Assembly (NCBI GenBank): GCA_947440875.1
Contig: CANETG010000190.1
Coordinates: 1-5,570 of the forward strand
Length of the DNA stretch: 5,570 nucleotides
Source of the DNA: Bacteriovoracaceae bacterium
Lineage (GTDB): Bacteria; Bdellovibrionota; Bacteriovoracia; Bacteriovoracales; Bacteriovoracaceae
Reading direction: 5' to 3'
Shown: positions 1 through 5,570 of the stretch, in pieces
Numbering within the stretch: the stretch's first letter is position 1
Layout of the letters: each line of letters begins with the position of its first letter
The notes under the pieces: generated by a model
Databases searched by the model: none
What the model was told of the DNA's origin: nothing
Seen by the model: only the letters and a program-made list of their open reading frames with translations
Translations under genes and position numbers: made by a program

Positions 1-2094
1 CCGATTATTCACGACCAGAATTTTGTCTGCAACCCGCAGATTAATTATATGGCCGAGCCCGCCGTGATCATCGCTTCGACAAGACGCGAGTCTGTTGAAG
101 AAATCAAAAAGCTCGTGAAACTCGAAGTCAAAGAGAAGTCAGGGATTTTCACCATCACTGAGGCAAGAAAAGCAGAGAGTATTCTCGCCAAAGCTTCAGC
201 ACCTTTTGTCCAAGGGGATGTGGAATCAGCTTTCAAAAAATCAAAACATATTCTTGAAGGGCATTTTACCTGCGGCGGACAAGAGCACTTCTATATGGAG
301 TCCCAGGCCGCTATTGCTTATCCGCTTGAAGCGGGTCAGATTGAAATTCATTCTTCGAGCCAGCATCCTTCAGAGACTCAAAGAGTCGTCGCAGAGGCTT
401 TAGGTCTTCCGCTTCATCACGTCGTTTGCGTCGTGAAACGAATGGGCGGAGGCTTCGGTGGCAAAGAATCTCAGGGCGCTCCGATTGCGGCGTACGCAGC
501 CCTTGTCGCGCACAAGCTCAAGCGTCCTGCTCGTCTTATTCTCACCAAAGACGAAGACATGAAAATTACCGGCAAACGTCATCCGTTCGAAGCCGAGTAT
601 AAAGTTTCATTCGATGAGACCGGTAAAATTACCGCGCTTAAAGTTCTTCTCATGGCCGATGGGGGAGCGTATGCCGATCTTTCGTCTTCTATACTTGAGC
701 GGGCGATGTTTCATATGGACTCGGCTTACTTCCTCGAGAACTGTCACATTGATGGTGTTTGCTTTAAGACAAACAATCACTCGAACACTGCTTTCCGTGG
801 GTTCGGTGGGCCCCAAGGAACGATGGCGATGGAATCGATCATCGAAGACATTGCCTTCCATCTAAAAAAAGATTCTCGCGAAATCAGGACCATCAATCTT
901 TACCAGGGTAATAATCTTCGCACTCCTTACGGTCAGATCTTAGACAATAACATGCTTCCCAATGTGATGAGTAAGCTCATGGATTCCTCTCATTACGAAG
1001 CTCGTCGAAAAGATATTGATGAGCACAATAAAAAAAGAACTGGCACCCTCCGTGGTTTATCTGTCACCGCGACGAAATTCGGAATTGCCTTCACGGCCAG
1101 GTTTTTGAATCAAGGGAATGCTCTGGTGAATCTCCACCTCGACGGAACATTACAAGTCTCAACTGGTGCCACAGAGATGGGCCAGGGTGTGAATACAAAA
1201 ATTCAGCAAATCGTTTCTCACGTCCTGGGAGTTCCTCCCAAAGATGTTCAGGTCATGCCGACGTCGACGGAAAAAAATCACAATACGTCGCCAACCGCAG
1301 CTTCTTCCGGGGCCGATATCAACGGAGCCGCCGCGAAGAATGCCGCCGATATGATCAAGGGACGTTTGACAGAGCTGACTAAAAAATTATTCGCTGGTGA
1401 AGAAGCCGACGCCATTAAAGAGTACGAGATCATGAAAGCGGAACTTGATCCGGATATTATTTTTGAAAACGGAAAAGTTCGGCAGATTTCTACTGGGAAA
1501 GAGATCACTCTCAAAGATCTCATCGGGAAAGCGTACTTCAATCGGATTTCACTCGGGGCGTATGCATTCTATAAAACGCCAGGGTTGGGCTTTGATAAGA
1601 CCACGGTGAAGGGAAAAGCGTTTAACTATTACACTCAAGGGATGGCCGTCTCAGAAGTATCGATTGATGAGTACACCGGCGAGATGAAAGTTCTCCGGAC
1701 CGATATTTTCATGGATCTTGGCCGCATGATTAACCCAGGAATTGACCGCGGTCAGGTGATCGGTGCTTTCATTCAGGGCATGGGGTGGGTGACGACGGAG
1801 AGTCTTTACTACGACCAAAAACGAAATCTGGTTTCTCATAGTCCCACGACCTATAAAATTCCCAACGTTCAGGACGTCCCTCGGACTTTCAATGTTGAAT
1901 TCATAGAAAACCCGGACAACACAGTGAACGTCTACGGATCAAAAGCCGTCGGCGAGCCGCCATTCCTCTTGGGCATCAGTGTTTGGACCGCAGTGAAAAA
2001 CGCCCTCACTTATCGTTCTGGTGGAAAACCAATTACGATGAAATCCCCGGCGACTCAGGAAGAAATTCTCATGGAACTTGAAAGGATCAAATAA
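1..2094 (+). CDS. xdhB: Xanthine dehydrogenase, molybdopterin-binding subunit XdhB (5'-truncated by window edge)
   Basis: This is the large catalytic subunit of a bacterial two-subunit xanthine dehydrogenase, which hydroxylates hypoxanthine to xanthine and urate in purine breakdown and passes electrons to the XdhA FeS/FAD subunit. The frame is open to base 1, so the Met codon at 49 is internal. 697 residues are visible against about 780 in Rhodobacter capsulatus XdhB, so roughly 80 N-terminal residues are missing. Motifs in order: GGQEHFY (about 274-294); GGGFGGKE (445-468), whose Glu matches bovine Glu802; LERAMFHMD (694-720), whose Arg at 700-702 matches bovine Arg880; FRGFGGPQ (793-816); KFGIAFT, whose Phe at 1090 and Thr at 1093 match bovine Phe1009/Thr1010; TEMGQG (1171-1188); NTSPTAASSGADING (1282-1326); and VGEPPF, whose Glu at 1954-1956 matches the catalytic bovine Glu1261. 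The retained purine-binding Arg argues against an aldehyde oxidase. There is no frameshift or internal stop. The stop codon overlaps the xdhC start. The family call is firm; actual substrate use is inferred. Confidence 0.96.
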   Translation, partial: PIIHDQNFVCNPQINYMAEPAVIIASTRRESVEEIKKLVKLEVKEKSGIFTITEARKAESILAKASAPFVQGDVESAFKKSKHILEGHFTCGGQEHFYMESQAAIAYPLEAGQIEIHSSSQHPSETQRVVAEALGLPLHHVVCVVKRMGGGFGGKESQGAPIAAYAALVAHKLKRPARLILTKDEDMKITGKRHPFEAEYKVSFDETGKITALKVLLMADGGAYADLSSSILERAMFHMDSAYFLENCHIDGVCFKTNNHSNTAFRGFGGPQGTMAMESIIEDIAFHLKKDSREIRTINLYQGNNLRTPYGQILDNNMLPNVMSKLMDSSHYEARRKDIDEHNKKRTGTLRGLSVTATKFGIAFTARFLNQGNALVNLHLDGTLQVSTGATEMGQGVNTKIQQIVSHVLGVPPKDVQVMPTSTEKNHNTSPTAASSGADINGAAAKNAADMIKGRLTELTKKLFAGEEADAIKEYEIMKAELDPDIIFENGKVRQISTGKEITLKDLIGKAYFNRISLGAYAFYKTPGLGFDKTTVKGKAFNYYTQGMAVSEVSIDEYTGEMKVLRTDIFMDLGRMINPGIDRGQVIGAFIQGMGWVTTESLYYDQKRNLVSHSPTTYKIPNVQDVPRTFNVEFIENPDNTVNVYGSKAVGEPPFLLGISVWTAVKNALTYRSGGKPITMKSPATQEEILMELERIK
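2082..2086 (+). promoter_or_regulatory. Ribosome binding site of xdhC, inside the end of xdhB
   Basis: AAGGA lies 7 bases before the ATG at 2094, within the last codons of xdhB. It supports the ATG at 2094 as the xdhC start. Together with the one-base stop/start overlap it suggests translational coupling of the two genes. Confidence 0.7.
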
Positions 2095-2894
2095 TGGAAA
2101 GTAACTTTTCACTTTTCTGCGAAGAATTCCTCAAGCTCACCGCGAGTCATGTTCCCCTGGTCGTCGTCACTCAAGTTTCTAATCGCGGGAGTGCTCCTCA
2201 GGATGCGGGAGCACGGATGATTATTGGAGGCAATGGAGAGATTCTTTTTGGTACGATCGGCGGCGGAAAAATCGAAGCTCATTGTATTAGAGTGGCTGAT
2301 GAATACTTGAGTTCACAAGAACACGTCGACAATCAAAGCTTCACCTGGAATCTCCAAAAAGATATCGGGATGACCTGTGGTGGTGAAGTCACTATGTTCT
2401 TTGAAATTCACAAACCGCAAAACAGGTGGGAAGTTGCCATCTTTGGTGCCGGACATATCTCACAGGAACTTGTCCGGGTTCTCTTAAGACTTGATTGTCA
2501 CCTGACAGTAGCCGATCAAAGAGAAGAGTGGCTCGCTAAACTTCCAGAGTCCAAGCGGCTCAAAAAAATCTGTACCTCTGACCTCGCCGCTGTTGTTGAC
2601 TCTCTCACTGATAATACTTTTGTGGCTTCTATGACGATGGGTCACGCGTCCGACGTTCCAGTTCTCGTTCGTGCACTCACTGTCCGAAATTTCCCTTTCG
2701 TTGGGGTCATTGGCAGTGTCGCAAAAAGAAATCGCATCGAAAAAGATCTGTCTGAGATGGGTGTGACGGAGGGGAGACTCAAAGAATTCTTCTGTCCGAT
2801 GGGTGAAGATTTCGGGATGAACGCCCCTGCTGAAATAGCCCTGTCGATCGCGGCCCAATTACTCAGAACGCGCGATCATGTCAGGAAAGCTTAA
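2094..2894 (+). CDS. xdhC: XdhC, molybdenum-cofactor insertion chaperone for xanthine dehydrogenase
   Basis: XdhC proteins bind molybdenum cofactor, help it receive its terminal sulfur, and insert it into XdhB; they are not part of the finished enzyme. This 266-residue protein shows both family domains. The N-terminal XdhC/CoxI domain has RGSAPQDAGARMII (residues 31-44), GTIGGGKIEA (53-62) and IGMTCGGEV (91-99). The C-terminal Rossmann-like domain has FGAGHISQEL (117-126), an acidic residue ending the second strand (Asp141), GHASDVPVL (183-191), GVIGSVAKRNR (204-214) and the family signature CPMG..FG..APAEIALSIAAQLL (234-257). It is somewhat shorter than R. capsulatus XdhC (about 300 residues), mainly in the linker and C-terminus. 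Cys64 and Cys95 sit in the conserved N-terminal motifs and could contact cofactor, which is inference. The start is set by an AAGGA site 7 bases upstream and by the TAATG overlap with xdhB. The stop codon shares bases with the stop of the opposing gene. No terminator hairpin is visible after it. Confidence 0.95.
   Translation: MESNFSLFCEEFLKLTASHVPLVVVTQVSNRGSAPQDAGARMIIGGNGEILFGTIGGGKIEAHCIRVADEYLSSQEHVDNQSFTWNLQKDIGMTCGGEVTMFFEIHKPQNRWEVAIFGAGHISQELVRVLLRLDCHLTVADQREEWLAKLPESKRLKKICTSDLAAVVDSLTDNTFVASMTMGHASDVPVLVRALTVRNFPFVGVIGSVAKRNRIEKDLSEMGVTEGRLKEFFCPMGEDFGMNAPAEIALSIAAQLLRTRDHVRKA
2891..2894. other. TTAA tetranucleotide supplying the stop codons of both converging genes
   Basis: The xdhC stop (TAA) occupies 2892-2894 on the plus strand, and the stop of the exported-protein gene (TAA) occupies 2891-2893 on the minus strand. 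The two coding regions overlap tail to tail by these four bases. Any terminator for either operon must therefore lie inside the opposing gene. I see no clear GC-rich hairpin with a T-run on either side. Confidence 0.9.
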
Positions 2895-3346
2895 TTCCTA
2901 GCACCTTCAATAAGCTCTTTCACGAAAACGATACTCGCATCACCCATGCTGTGGAGGAGGGCAATGATTCCATCTTTCGCCGATTCCTTAGCTTCCGGTG
3001 TCAGTTCATTGTTCTCCGTACAAGGACTCTCAAGGTAAGTTTCAAGAGTCTCACACGAGTTCACTGCTTTACAGAAATTCAACTCAGCTTTTCGAGTATT
3101 TTTAATCCGACATTTATTAAACCAACATTTCGTCACTTTCGTTGCGTGATCATAAGATTTTTTTAAATACCAAGGAGTTCTAATAACATTACAACGCAGC
3201 TTAATACTTTCTGTTTCTTCTTCGGGGGTCGGTGTCGGTTCAACTTCCTGCGCGATTTCGGTTTCAGTTCCTGGTTCAACTTCAGTTTCCTGAGCGAAGG
3301 CACTCGTGAAAGCAAACATCATGAGAAGAGCGAAAAAAAACTTCAT
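2891..3346 (-). CDS. Small exported six-cysteine protein with an acidic linker, function unknown
   Basis: I do not recognise this 151-residue protein. It starts with a clear Sec signal peptide: Met-Lys, a hydrophobic core (residues 3-15) and an AFA cleavage site before Gln19, so it should be periplasmic or secreted. No lipobox Cys is present. Residues 19-47 form a Glu/Pro/Thr-rich stretch with eleven Glu and no Lys or Arg, probably a disordered spacer. Residues 49-93 are strongly basic. Six cysteines at 52, 74, 79, 92, 98 and 109 are an even number that could make three disulfides. The C-terminus (115-151) looks helical. The frame extends 16 codons further upstream, but the ATG at 3346 is preferred because an AGGAG site lies 5 bases before it and the signal peptide begins there. 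It is the last minus-strand gene seen, 79 bases after the DUF2805 gene. It could be a small binding or envelope protein; no catalytic motif is visible. Confidence 0.78.
   Translation of the reverse strand: MKFFFALLMMFAFTSAFAQETEVEPGTETEIAQEVEPTPTPEEETESIKLRCNVIRTPWYLKKSYDHATKVTKCWFNKCRIKNTRKAELNFCKAVNSCETLETYLESPCTENNELTPEAKESAKDGIIALLHSMGDASIVFVKELIEGARN
3237..3283. repeat. Short direct repeat in the acidic linker of the exported protein
   Basis: GGTTCAACTTC occurs at 3237-3247 and again at 3273-3283, 36 bases (12 codons) apart. On the minus strand both copies encode the EVEP motif of the linker (protein residues 22-25 and 34-37). This suggests the linker grew by an in-frame duplication that has since diverged. 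Confidence 0.45.
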
Positions 3347-3351
3347 GCGAA

Positions 3352-3356
3352 CTCCT
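3352..3356 (-). promoter_or_regulatory. Ribosome binding site that sets the start of the exported protein
   Basis: On the minus strand AGGAG is followed by five bases and then the ATG at 3346. This selects the ATG that opens the signal peptide over the upstream in-frame candidate at 3394, which would bury the signal peptide behind 16 extra residues. Confidence 0.75.
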
Positions 3357-3425
3357 ATTGAGGAAAAGTTCTCGCAACATAACACGTGGATCAATTTGGT
3401 GGGTTGAGTGTGAAGAAATTACTGA

Positions 3426-3722
3426 TTACTTGTAGTTTTTGGTACTGCCGTCCATGCGCTGAGATTTGCACTTGAAGCGGTAATCATCGTGCGGTTTATT
3501 TTTGAGTTTCCCTTGTTCATGGACGCGGCGGCGCCAGCGCTTAAATCCATTCTCATCCAGAGCGTATCTCATGAAATGGACGAGCTCAGAGGGAGTTAAG
3601 TTGAATTGAAGTTCGATCGCCTCATAGCTCGTCCGATCTTCCCAGCCCATGCGGATGATCCGGTCTCGCTCTTCGATGTCGTAGCGTTCAAATTTTTCTT
3701 TTAAGTCGCGGGAAATGCCCAT
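3426..3722 (-). CDS. DUF2805 / TIGR03643 family small protein
   Basis: This 98-residue basic protein fits the DUF2805/TIGR03643 family, a group of small bacterial proteins of unknown function. The recognisable core is DRIIRMGWEDRTSYEAIELQFNLTPSELV (about residues 20-48), which matches the family pattern of an Ile-rich helix, WEDRT, and an EAIE.QF.L.. segment. It is followed by a MR......FK.WRRRV stretch (about 51-67) and a basic C-terminal tail containing RFK. The middle has the look of a helix-turn-helix, so nucleic-acid binding is possible but unproven. I chose the ATG at 3722 because the conserved core begins shortly after it. A TTG at 3764 in the same frame would add 14 unconserved residues and sits just after the stop of the membrane-protein gene; neither start has a good ribosome binding site. 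It is probably co-transcribed with the membrane protein and fabF upstream. Confidence 0.8.
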   Translation of the reverse strand: MGISRDLKEKFERYDIEERDRIIRMGWEDRTSYEAIELQFNLTPSELVHFMRYALDENGFKRWRRRVHEQGKLKNKPHDDYRFKCKSQRMDGSTKNYK

Positions 3723-3777
3723 AAGAGAAGAATAGGGCGAGCCGTTAAAATGGAGAATAAACAAAGCCTGAACATGT

Positions 3778-4644
3778 CTATTTAATGACCTTCAAAGCAC
3801 TTTCCAGAGCTCGGCCTATGAAGGGATTTCGGGTAGATACCCAAGGAACGATTTTTTCCACCGGAAAAATACGAAGGCCCAAGAAGATAAGGTACCCCAG
3901 GGCAACGGGACGCAAAAGTACCCAGATAAGCTCGGCCCGCGCATGCTGGGAATACAGATAAAAGAGAAGCATCAAAAGCCATGTCACCAGAAAGACCGGC
4001 GAAAAGAGATCGCGAAAAGCGAGGAGCCAGGGACTTCCTTCTTTTTTTGGCTCCGCAGGTTTGTGCTTGGATATCAGCCAGGTTTCATACTGCTCAATTT
4101 TATTCTTCTTGAGAATTTGAGCAAGGATCACGACGACCACGCCGCAAATAATTTTAAAAATAATCAGCGATATCAGAATGGAAATAAAATCTTTTGGTGT
4201 GACGGTGAACACTTTGCTCAATTCATTGACGTAGTATTCGGCCATTTCGAGAAGTGTCTTACCGTAGAGAATAAAATAAAGAGCGAGCGGTTGAAGGAAG
4301 CCCCAGAGACAAAGAAGTGACATGCCAAGGATCCTTCCGAACCCGTTGTTCCCTAAAAGAAGGAGTCCCAAATTATAAAGCTGACCTTGCATCCCGATGG
4401 CGAGCATGGGAGTGAGCTTTTTTCCGACCGGAGAGAGTGATTTCAGGAGGGCCGCGACGGCACTGATAATTCCTGGAGCTTTCTTATCGCCAGATTCGAT
4501 CGCTGCGCGAGTGAGAATAAAACCTTGATTGAGAGAAAGAAAATGTCCGGCGAAAGGAATAGAAAAAGCGTGCAGAAAACTTCCGAGACCGATTTCCACG
4601 ATTGAGAGGAGGGCCGCTTTCTTTCCGATGTCGTCTGCGTTCAC
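3778..4644 (-). CDS. Multi-pass inner-membrane protein, function unknown
   Basis: This 288-residue protein has about six hydrophobic segments, at roughly residues 11-30, 79-97, 103-128, 152-178, 215-232 and 238-260. A charged, soluble loop lies at about 179-211 (KKNKIEQYE...KHKPAEPKKEG). I do not recognise the family. The N-terminal half contains features that look conserved: FAGHFLSLNQGF.LTRA (31-47), LLKSLSPVGKKLTPMLAIGMQGQLYNLG (66-93) and LWGFLQPL (113-120). Polar residues (Gln, Asn, His) within or beside hydrophobic helices suggest a small-molecule carrier. The pattern loosely recalls substrate-binding S components of ECF-type transporters, but no EcfA or EcfT gene is in view and I would not assign this. 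The start is GTG at 4644, 11 bases after the fabF stop, with an in-frame TAA just upstream; no good ribosome binding site is seen, so translation may depend on coupling to fabF. The stop is TAG. Confidence 0.82.
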   Translation of the reverse strand: MNADDIGKKAALLSIVEIGLGSFLHAFSIPFAGHFLSLNQGFILTRAAIESGDKKAPGIISAVAALLKSLSPVGKKLTPMLAIGMQGQLYNLGLLLLGNNGFGRILGMSLLCLWGFLQPLALYFILYGKTLLEMAEYYVNELSKVFTVTPKDFISILISLIIFKIICGVVVVILAQILKKNKIEQYETWLISKHKPAEPKKEGSPWLLAFRDLFSPVFLVTWLLMLLFYLYSQHARAELIWVLLRPVALGYLIFLGLRIFPVEKIVPWVSTRNPFIGRALESALKVIK

Positions 4645-4655
4645 AGAATTACTAT

Positions 4656-5570
4656 TTAATTACCAGTAAATTTTTTAAAGATGGTGGAGGAATTCGTCCC
4701 CCCGAATCCAAACGAATTGTTCAGAGCGTATTGGGGGTCACGCTTCTCAGGTTTGTTCGGAACGTAATTGAGATCACAAGCGGGGTCTTGATTCTCAAGA
4801 TTGATTGTCGGTGGAATGATTCCTGTCTCAAGAGCCTTGATACAGAAAATCGACTCGAGTCCGCCGGCTGCACCGAGAAGGTGACCAGTCATGGATTTGG
4901 TTGATGACACTCTCAGATCATAGGCATGCTTTCCGAAAACTTTTTTAATGGCTTCTGTTTCCGCCACGTCTCCCAGTGGAGTCGAGGTTCCGTGCGCGTT
5001 GATGTAACCGATGTCTTTTTTTTGAATTCCAGAAAGCTCGAGAGCTTGTTCCATACAAATGAGTGCGCCCAACCCTTCCGGATGCGGAGCCGTAATATGG
5101 TGAGCATCATCAGAAGCTCCAAAGCCAACGACTTCCGCGAGAATTTTTGCTCCACGCGCTTGGGCTTTTTCGTAATTCTCAAGAACGAGAATTCCTGCAC
5201 CTTCCCCCATCACAAATCCATCGCGACCAATGTCGTAGGGACGTGAAGCGCGTGTCGGGTCGTCATTTCTTTTTGAGAGAGCCTTCATGTTCGCAAACCC
5301 CGCAATGGGTGATGCCGTTACGACCGCTTCTGTTCCGCCGGTGATCATCGCGTCCTGGCGACCGAGCATGATTTCAGTCGCGGCCACACCAATGGCGTGA
5401 GCAGAAGACGCGCATGCAGACGCGATAGAAAAATTGATTCCTTTAAAGCCGTAGTTGATTGCCATGAGTCCCGGCGCCATGTTGGGAATCACAGACGGAA
5501 TAAAAAACGGAGACACACGACGAGGACCTTTCTCGTGCATCGCTATGATGTTCTGTTCAATGTGCGGAAA
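4656..5570 (-). CDS. fabF: 3-oxoacyl-[acyl-carrier-protein] synthase II, FabF (5'-truncated by window edge)
   Basis: FabF condenses malonyl-ACP with a growing acyl-ACP in the cytoplasm, the elongation step of type II fatty acid synthesis. 304 residues are visible against about 413 in E. coli FabF. The frame is open through 5570, so the N-terminal 110 or so residues lie outside and the Met codon at 5540 is internal. The thiolase-fold Cys-His-His triad is complete: the nucleophile Cys at 5412-5414 in ASACASSAHAIG, His at 4992-4994 in NAHGTSTPLGD, and His at 4881-4883 in STKSMTGHLLGAAGG, with the conserved Lys at 4896-4898. Other FabF hallmarks are EKGPRRVSPFFIP near the visible start, the RPYD..RDGFVMGEGAGILVLE block, PPTINLE, and the C-terminal NSFGFGGTN loop that carries the acyl-gating Phe. 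The Cys-His-His triad excludes FabH (Cys-His-Asn), and the FabF-specific segments argue against FabB. The stop is TAA, with the membrane-protein gene 11 bases downstream. Confidence 0.96.
   Translation of the reverse strand, partial: FPHIEQNIIAMHEKGPRRVSPFFIPSVIPNMAPGLMAINYGFKGINFSIASACASSAHAIGVAATEIMLGRQDAMITGGTEAVVTASPIAGFANMKALSKRNDDPTRASRPYDIGRDGFVMGEGAGILVLENYEKAQARGAKILAEVVGFGASDDAHHITAPHPEGLGALICMEQALELSGIQKKDIGYINAHGTSTPLGDVAETEAIKKVFGKHAYDLRVSSTKSMTGHLLGAAGGLESIFCIKALETGIIPPTINLENQDPACDLNYVPNKPEKRDPQYALNNSFGFGGTNSSTIFKKFTGN

Noticed and set aside
49..51. ATG at 49 as the xdhB start
   Set aside because: The frame continues open to base 1 and the residues encoded upstream fit the XdhB family; starting here would remove the N-terminal part of the conserved domain.
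2484..2858. 124-codon minus-strand open frame opposite xdhC
   Set aside because: It is antisense to conserved XdhC motifs, and its His/Arg/Ser-rich translation matches nothing I know.
2951..3166. 71-codon plus-strand open frame opposite the exported protein
   Set aside because: It has no signal, motif or good ribosome binding site; the opposite strand carries a clear signal peptide and cysteine pattern.
3361..3374. Imperfect inverted repeat (GAGGAA / TTCTC, about 3360-3373) as a terminator after the DUF2805 gene
   Set aside because: The stem is only five or so pairs with a mismatch, it is AT-rich, and no T-run follows on the minus strand.
3376..3404. Possible promoter for the exported protein on the minus strand (TATGTT at 3376-3381, with CACGTG at 3383-3388 just upstream)
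   Set aside because: At 15-18 bases upstream of the TATGTT there is no sequence resembling TTGACA; the TTGATC present (3389-3394) is far too close. The evidence is not enough to call a promoter.
3943..4320. 125-codon plus-strand open frame opposite the membrane-protein gene
   Set aside because: Its translation is low-complexity and charged, with no recognisable motif, and it lies entirely antisense to a gene with coherent membrane segments. It is a shadow frame.
4602..5344. Plus-strand open frames opposite fabF
   Set aside because: They lie antisense to strongly conserved FabF motifs, overlap each other in different frames and show no domain signature.
5538..5540. ATG at 5540 (minus strand) as the fabF start
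   Set aside because: The frame stays open to the window edge and the upstream residues fit FabF; a start here would remove about a quarter of the protein.

Overview
The window holds parts or all of six protein-coding genes in two blocks that face each other. No RNA gene, mobile element, CRISPR array or origin is visible. The plus-strand block (1-2894) is the end of a xanthine dehydrogenase operon: the large molybdopterin subunit XdhB (5' end cut off by the window edge) and its cofactor-insertion chaperone XdhC, joined by a one-base stop/start overlap. The minus-strand block (5570 down to 2891) reads, in transcription order: beta-ketoacyl-ACP synthase II (fabF, 5' end cut off), an unrecognised multi-pass membrane protein, a small DUF2805/TIGR03643-type protein, and a small exported six-cysteine protein. 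The two blocks converge on one TTAA tetranucleotide (2891-2894) that supplies both stop codons, so there is no intergenic space between them.

The XdhB residues that bind molybdopterin and purine in characterised enzymes are all present. The enzyme therefore looks like a working purine hydroxylase (hypoxanthine to xanthine to urate) rather than a general aldehyde oxidase. XdhC would load the sulfurated molybdenum cofactor into it. The FAD/iron-sulfur subunit XdhA and the first roughly 80 residues of XdhB should lie upstream of position 1.

In the minus block, fabF does chain elongation in fatty acid synthesis. The membrane-protein gene starts 11 bases after fabF stops, and the DUF2805 gene follows closely, so these three are probably co-transcribed. 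The exported protein follows after a 79-base gap and has its own clear ribosome binding site. There is no evident functional link between purine oxidation and the minus-strand genes.

The organism is a bacterium of middling GC content. The DUF2805-type gene, the two-subunit XdhB/XdhC arrangement and the Lys/Glu-rich proteins fit a Gram-negative proteobacterium in the broad sense. A Bdellovibrionota-type (former delta) bacterium is my best guess, but this is an inference from style and not shown by any marker gene. The window looks like ordinary chromosome. The least explained items are the membrane protein and the exported cysteine-rich protein.
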